This document shows positions 36,064 to 64,000 of a DNA stretch of 64,000 nt, piece after piece. Numbering within the stretch: position 1 is the first letter of the stretch; every line of letters begins with the position of its first letter. Made by a program: the position numbers and the translations under genes. The notes beneath the pieces were generated by a model. It was not told the DNA's origin. It searched no databases and worked only from the letters and a program-made list of their open reading frames with translations. Origin of the DNA: Aldrovandia affinis (taxonomy: Eukaryota > Chordata > Actinopteri > Notacanthiformes > Halosauridae); NCBI GenBank assembly GCA_029706075.1, contig JAINUG010000072.1, forward strand, positions 3,643,799 to 3,707,798, written 5' to 3'.

Positions 36064-38972
36064 TGAAAGAACACACAATTTTCACCTGGGGCAAATGGTC
36101 CCGCACACAGTGACCCGGCTTGTTATGTTCTGCGCTTCACAGTGGGAGAGATCCTTTTCATGATGCTTTCTGTTTCCCCTTAATCTTTCCACACAAACCA
36201 TCCTGCCTTTACACGTGGTTTAAGAAACACGTACACAAAAAAAACAAAAAAACATTTAAGGGTGGCTGCAACACATTTCCTGTCCTGTTCCTATTTACCA
36301 CAGGCAAAACTGGAAGAGGCCCACTGCTGAGACCTTGTCCAGGATGATGGGTCTGAGTTGTGTTGTACCTTGGCTACTTGTCCTTGTGTTTAATCAGCTG
36401 TGTAACGGCACCACGGACTGTTAACTCATCCCCTTCTGGGCCGTAAACCAAGGCTGCGGACCCGAGTGTGAAATGTCTGAGCCTCTCCACTCCTCCGATG
36501 TCGGCAGACTTTAATGTTAATTGAATGTTTGCCTGGGTTCAAACGGAGCTTGAGTTACAAAGCAGCTCACTGCTTATTACTGGGTCTGGGCTTGGCTCAG
36601 AACATGACCTGGGTTCATCTCCCCTCAAACCAGAGTTCTGGGTTTATTTAAGGGATACACTGGACCTCTGCCAGTACAGGACTCTGTAAACAATCCCTTG
36701 TGCTTGGACCATGGTGCGGTTCTGGCTCTGCTTGGTCTGAGATGGGCTTGCTATCACACTGATTCTGGGTCAGTTTTGGGGAGTGCTAAAAAAACCCCAA
36801 GAATCATTCTCACCAGGGGAGCACAGCGTATTAGATCAGCTCTCTAACTGTGGTTTCCTGTTAAACATACAGCACCACTACTGGTGTGTAGATGCGGTTT
36901 TTGCTGCGGTCCAATCCGCATCGCCTGACTTGGCCTTTGCCCCCAAGAGAGGTCTGACTTAATTAACCGACAAACGGTCTCTTTTCAATCTGCCCTTTTC
37001 AATCTTTCAGAAGCCTGAAGCTAGCCCCCTGATAGCGGAGGAGGAGATTGGGCAATAAAGCCCGCTGCTGTAAGCACCACAGTTAGCAGCTGCTGACACA
37101 GCGAAAGAAAACGTGCCAACCTATCCTGTCAGCCCGCCCCTTTCTGGCTATAGACATTCATCCGGACGTATCACCACCACCGCCCCCCCGGCACATTCTA
37201 CACGAACAATCTCAGCCACTCACGGATTTCTGCTTCGTTAATTTTCATCTCTTTTTTACTCGGCCTTTTATGCGATGACGTCCAATTTACGCACTAAATG
37301 TTCCCACGACCTACGCGTGCAAACCCGCGCAATAAAGACTCACACCTAATCGCCGGGAATAAAAGCACATTAGAAGTCTACTAAAACTCTATGGAGTGTG
37401 GTTAAACGGTACGCAGTACATTAGCGCGAACTTGATGGGATGTGGATAAGTGCCAAATTAGCATTCCAATTAGCAGATTCCTCCATGTTCTATCCCATAT
37501 AACAAGCCACGGGGGACATGTTTATGACTGACAGAGGCTCAGCAACCCATTATGCAGCTGTTCCCACCGGATCCTCCTCTCTGTAGCTGGTACCTGACAC
37601 TGACATTGTCATGCTCGTCTGTGCGCTCGGTCGCTAATGGCTCTTTATGACCGAACGGCAGGACAGAGATAGGCACGGAATGCCGCCGCTTCTCCACAGC
37701 ACGCGGTGCTGTCGCCACATAGACGGAAGAGAACAATAACTCAGAGAGGGTCTGGGAGGAATCTGTTTACGTAATGTAAAGATAGCTTTAGAAAAAAAGA
37801 GATGTATAATCAACGTAGCTCAGAAAGAGTAGTGTTTGTGTTATTTTTCTACACGGATGCAAAAAAAAGAAAAAAAAAGGTGCATATTCTTTTTGCTCCA
37901 CTCGTTGGTGCGAGCGCTTTATAAAATAAATCCTTGTCCGTTTTTCTTTTTTCGTTGGCTTTTTTTGGAAAGCACAGAACACATGTAGCTCCCACTCCTC
38001 TCCTCTCCTCTCCCCTCTTTTCTCCCTGTGCATTTCTGGAATCCGCTCCGTCGAGCGAAATCGTGATGACACGCATAACGGAATCTGCGTTTGTTTGTTT
38101 GTTCTGTCCGCGTTCCAGGCCTGAACCCTGGATGGGCCCGGCCCGTCTCGTGGTTCCGTGCGCTCCTTTCTCCGGACCGGGCCCTTGCTCTCGTCCTCCC
38201 CAACGACGTGGCCTTATTTTTGGGGAGAAGAATGTCCTCCTCACCGCTGTGGTGGGACCAGGCGGTGGAGCGTCCAGAACCTCGGAAGAGGCCGGGGCGT
38301 AAGCCTCCATTCGAGCAACCCCGCTCCCTGAGAGGGGAGAGGGTCTTCGCCTCCCCCCCTCCCTCCCTCCCCCTCTCCCCCTCTCCGTCCCGCTCCAGCC
38401 TTCCTCTCTTGGCTCTCACGCACCCAGACAAACACCAGAACCAAGGCAAAAACGTCAATGTCCATGCAACCTTTGTCCTGGCTACGGCTAGAGTATTACA
38501 AATATGTATAAAATAAACAATAGGAACAAAAATAAAAACCGAGAGAGAGAGAAGAAAAAAAGATGATGTGAGAGGGCTGCGGCATGTCGTCCTTGTGATT
38601 CTGGTGCCTGGAGTTGTCTGGTTGCGGTCGCTCGGGGAGGAACGAGGCTCGAACCCTCAGCCAGCAGATGTCTGGAGTCTGGGGGGTGGGAGAGAGGGGG
38701 GTTCGATTCCTTCCAGCTTATGCTCACAGGTGTGAATATTCAGCCGTTTTCTTTCCGTTCAGTTTTTTTTTGGTGTGCTTTACAATTTTTTCTTCTTCAT
38801 ACTCCACAACATCAACGGTGTGAGAAAACACTCCACGGTATCTTAACCCTTTAAGTGCCGTATACAATACCACATTTACATACAAAACCACAGCGAAGGT
38901 GAAAGCCGTGAACCAAGAACGAGCTGCGAAATTAAAAGGAACACGACCCGTCCCCCATAGTCACATAGTCAC

Positions 38973-39009
38973 GGGGAGCGTGGGGTGGGGTGGGGTGGGG
39001 TGGGGTGGG
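38973..39009 (+). repeat. GGGGT pentamer array
   Basis: About six GGGGT units in tandem; quadruplex-prone on the plus strand. Confidence 0.85.
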
Positions 39010-39988
39010 CCCTGCTTTAGGGCATTTGGGGTAATAAAACAGAGGGCCATGGGAAAATCTGTGATGTAAGGAGAACGCAGAAGGGTGGGGGGGGTCTCAG
39101 TACATTTACAGTGCAAAGGAGACTTGACGTTGGAATGGGAGGGGTGCTGGACGAGCATCACAGAAACACTAATAGCTGAAATATGACGACAAATACATTA
39201 GCAATAAAATCAAGAAGGAAAAAAAAAATGGCGTGAAACACAATTGAAAACCAAGAATTCTCAATGCTAGCATGTCCGCTCCTATGTATAAATATATAAA
39301 CGCCTTCCTGTTTGCATTTCTTTATACGCATCCTCTTCTTCTTTTTTTCTTTTTTTGTTGTTTTTGCTTTGGCAGTGGGAAATGCCTTAACAATCTCTTA
39401 AAAAAGTTCCTTGTCTTGACAACGCTAGTTAATTTCGAAGAGAAACTGACCCTCTGACCCCCGCTCCCACCCAGTCCCATCCCAACCCGTCCCGATGAAG
39501 TCATCCGTCTGCTTTCCCAAAGTGCCGTGCGCTCGGAAGCGGTCTCCAGGAATGTGCGGATGGAAGAAGAGGCACTTGGGAAGGGGATCCTGCGGAAGCT
39601 TGGCGGTCGGTGGCTGTGACGTCAGGTGTGGTTCTCAGGTGGCCTGCTCTGCCTTGCATTGTGGGATTCCGAGCTGCAGTGGTGCTGTACTGGGAGCCAA
39701 TGCTCAGGGAGGGGGTCCTCTCCATTGTTCTCCCCAGGCAGGGAACAGAGAAATAACCCCTTCGCCCACCCAAAGCCACTGAGCACCACAGTAGAACGAG
39801 GGCAACACAGTGGAATTCTGCCCCCTTCAGGGGCTCCGCAGCCATTGCACGAGGGCTAAGTGGGTAGGAGGAGAAATGGAAGATTAAGTCAGTGTGTGAA
39901 ACAGGGATCCTTCCTCCAGCTTCCTGTCTAGATTTCTCCAAACAGCCCAAGGTTGGCACAATGGAGGCCCGTCGTCCTCTTTGTTTGT

Positions 39989-39990
39989 GT

Positions 39991-40058
<68 letters not shown>
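39989..40058. repeat. TG microsatellite
   Basis: A nearly pure TG run of about 70 bases about 520 bases beyond the DAAM2 stop. A 305-codon antisense frame across it is low-complexity and not believed. Confidence 0.95.
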
Positions 40059-40062
<4 letters not shown>

Positions 40063-40577
40063 GGGTGGGGGGGCAGCCATGCCTGCAGGTGCAGAGTCAG
40101 GTCAGGAGAGGGGAGGAGGGCGGTGGGGGCAGGAGCTTGGCCTGGGACAGGGACAGGGATGGCTGCCACTGCCCTCCCAGGAATAGAGAGTGGAAATAAG
40201 GGAGTTGGAGGGAGGGAGAGAGAGAGAGAGAGAGAGAGATTGGGGGAGAGAGGGAGTCTCTCTTCATCTCTGGTACACAGTGCAGGAGCGGTCTGAGAGG
40301 AGTTTGGGAGGGGACACTGTCTCATAGCAGTCTGTCTGTCCATCCGCATCTTTGTCTGTTTGCCCGCCTGCATCACCCCTTCCTCAGCAGAGCACAGGAA
40401 GGGGCGGGGGTTGGGCATTGGCAGTAGGGGCAGTGGGGCAGGGAAGATGGCGTTTGAATCTTTTTGGGGTGTGCCCGGTATCCTTCAGGTGTGCGGCTGA
40501 GGGCCGCGTGGTCCCGCCCCGCCCCCGCCGTTATTGGGGGGCGGGGTGGGGCGGTTGGGGGGGTCAGGGTTCAGGGG

Positions 40578-62835
<22,258 letters not shown>

Positions 62836-63812
62836 CTGCCACAGAGTCAGACAACGCATTCAGAATGCTTGCAGAACGGTAGCTAAACGTATTCATGCTA
62901 GTACTGCTGACAGTATCAGTATGAACCCTGTCAAAATCAATAATTTTGTTACTTCGGGTTGTTATTTTGTATTATATTCATGACGTGTTAATCACTTAGA
63001 GGGCATCAATGCAAAGCGTCACACAGGATGGGAAAGCAGAAGTGTCATATTTGTTATAGCCATGTTCTGTACAAAGGATATTACAAGAGGATTATACTTT
63101 ATATTTTTACTATTATACTAGATTTTTAGTGTGGAGTGAAACAACGGGAGATAATTGTGATCACGTGACGCTGGAGACCTGGAAGTGCATTGGATTCCAC
63201 TGCTGGAGTCGGGGAAAGAAGGAGAGAGATGGAACGGCTGCCATTAAAAACTGAAGGAGAACCTTGTATTCAAATGCAGCCAACCTTTTCCGGACCCCAA
63301 AACATTTACGTTCAGTATAAGTGCATTGGCTGATACCCTGTCAGTCTGGGTTCCAGTTGATTTACGACTGTGGATCCTTTGTTTTTTAATTTTTTACATT
63401 TTTTATTTTTTAAATGCCTATTTGTAGAGCATAGGTCACCAGAGAATCATTTGTAACACATTAGCTGACAGTAATTCTTCATTGTTAATGGAACCACTTT
63501 CGGCCATTGGCCAATACAAGGAAATACTCTCTATTTATGCAATTTTCCCAGTGTATTATTCCCCATTATATTCTCAGCGTGAATGTATACAATGGAAGAG
63601 GCAAAGGGGTATATTTAAAACCCATAATGCTGCAGTAACTGGCAGCAATTGGGGCTGGATTTGCACATGGATGCAAGAACAATGCAAGGACTTGTTTTAT
63701 TAATAACACAAGAAAGGCTTTACTTTTAAGTGCAATAATCAGATTAACAATGGCCTGCTTATTTCTAACTTGACATCAAAAATCTATCTAATCATTAATC
63801 CATTTTTTATTC

Positions 63813-63864
<52 letters not shown>

Positions 63865-64000
63865 AAAGAGCGAAAGTTGAAAAGGTTGTGTTTCTGTGGC
63901 ATTTTTTTACCATGTTATTTTTGAGGGAAAGATCATAGTAGATGTAATAACTGTGCATTTTGTTTCCATGTTCAGTTTATTCTGTTTTAGGAGCAGCTCA
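62836..64000 (-). other. DAAM2 intron, right edge of window
   Basis: No further coding exon recognised up to the edge. A GA microsatellite lies at 63819-63860. Confidence 0.75.
63819..63860. repeat. GA microsatellite
   Basis: A pure GA run of about 40 bases. Confidence 0.95.

Larger units (their letters stand above)
33541..40577 (-). other. DAAM2 downstream region, possible long 3' UTR
   Basis: No coding frame with family resemblance lies in these 7 kb beyond the DAAM2 stop. On the minus strand a good AATAAA (plus TTTATT at 33562-33567) follows sequence ending in a T-rich stretch. If used, the 3' UTR would be about 7 kb. Candidate nearer sites were not resolved. The region also holds G-rich runs on the plus strand (35710-35745, 36000-36060, 38973-39008) and a TG microsatellite. 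Confidence 0.4.

Noticed and set aside
39501-40418. 305-codon minus-strand frame downstream of DAAM2
   Set aside because: Reads through a GA run and a 70-base TG array (poly-Leu/Ser and Thr/His); no recognisable domain and it lies beyond the DAAM2 stop.

Overview
This window is vertebrate nuclear DNA, almost certainly from a ray-finned (teleost) fish. It is intron-rich, full of CA/GA microsatellites, and carries the retroposon families typical of teleosts. No search could be run, so gene identities rest on recognising protein sequence, splice signals and exon phase. The abundant tRNA-derived SINEs end in a hairpin with a GGATA loop followed by TGTAA-type repeats, the tail known from the eel LINE UnaL2 and related L2-clade elements. 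That fits an elopomorph or other teleost but does not fix the species.

Two genes converge. On the + strand (about 2.86-27.5 kb) is MOCS1, which makes cyclic pyranopterin monophosphate, the first intermediate of molybdenum cofactor. Ten exons encode the radical-SAM MOCS1A half, and a large GC-rich last exon encodes the MoaC-like MOCS1B half. All exon phases join and the cluster cysteines are present (81/85/88 and 313/316/330). Two alternative 5' splice sites overlap the MOCS1A stop codon, and the upstream one puts MOCS1B in frame. Exon 9 carries a one-base frameshift in the sequence as given.

On the - strand (40.58-62.84 kb, continuing past the right edge) is the 3' part of a formin gene, DAAM2. 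Fifteen coding exons give about 643 residues: coiled coil, FH1, FH2 and C-terminal DAD. The N-terminal GTPase-binding/FH3 half lies outside the window. A 30-nt in-frame microexon sits in the FH2 linker. The convergent MOCS1-DAAM2 pair matches the human arrangement as I know it.

The stretch between the genes (27.5-40.6 kb) has no recognisable protein gene. It holds a minisatellite beside the MOCS1 stop, a cluster of hAT-like miniature elements, microsatellites, and G-rich runs; much of 33.5-40.6 kb may be DAAM2 3' UTR. Introns hold SINEs, an L2-type LINE fragment, hAT-like elements with 8-bp target duplications, a dead Tc1 transposon, two long palindromes and low-complexity pyrimidine tracts beside several splice acceptors. 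No CRISPR, operon or prokaryotic features are present.
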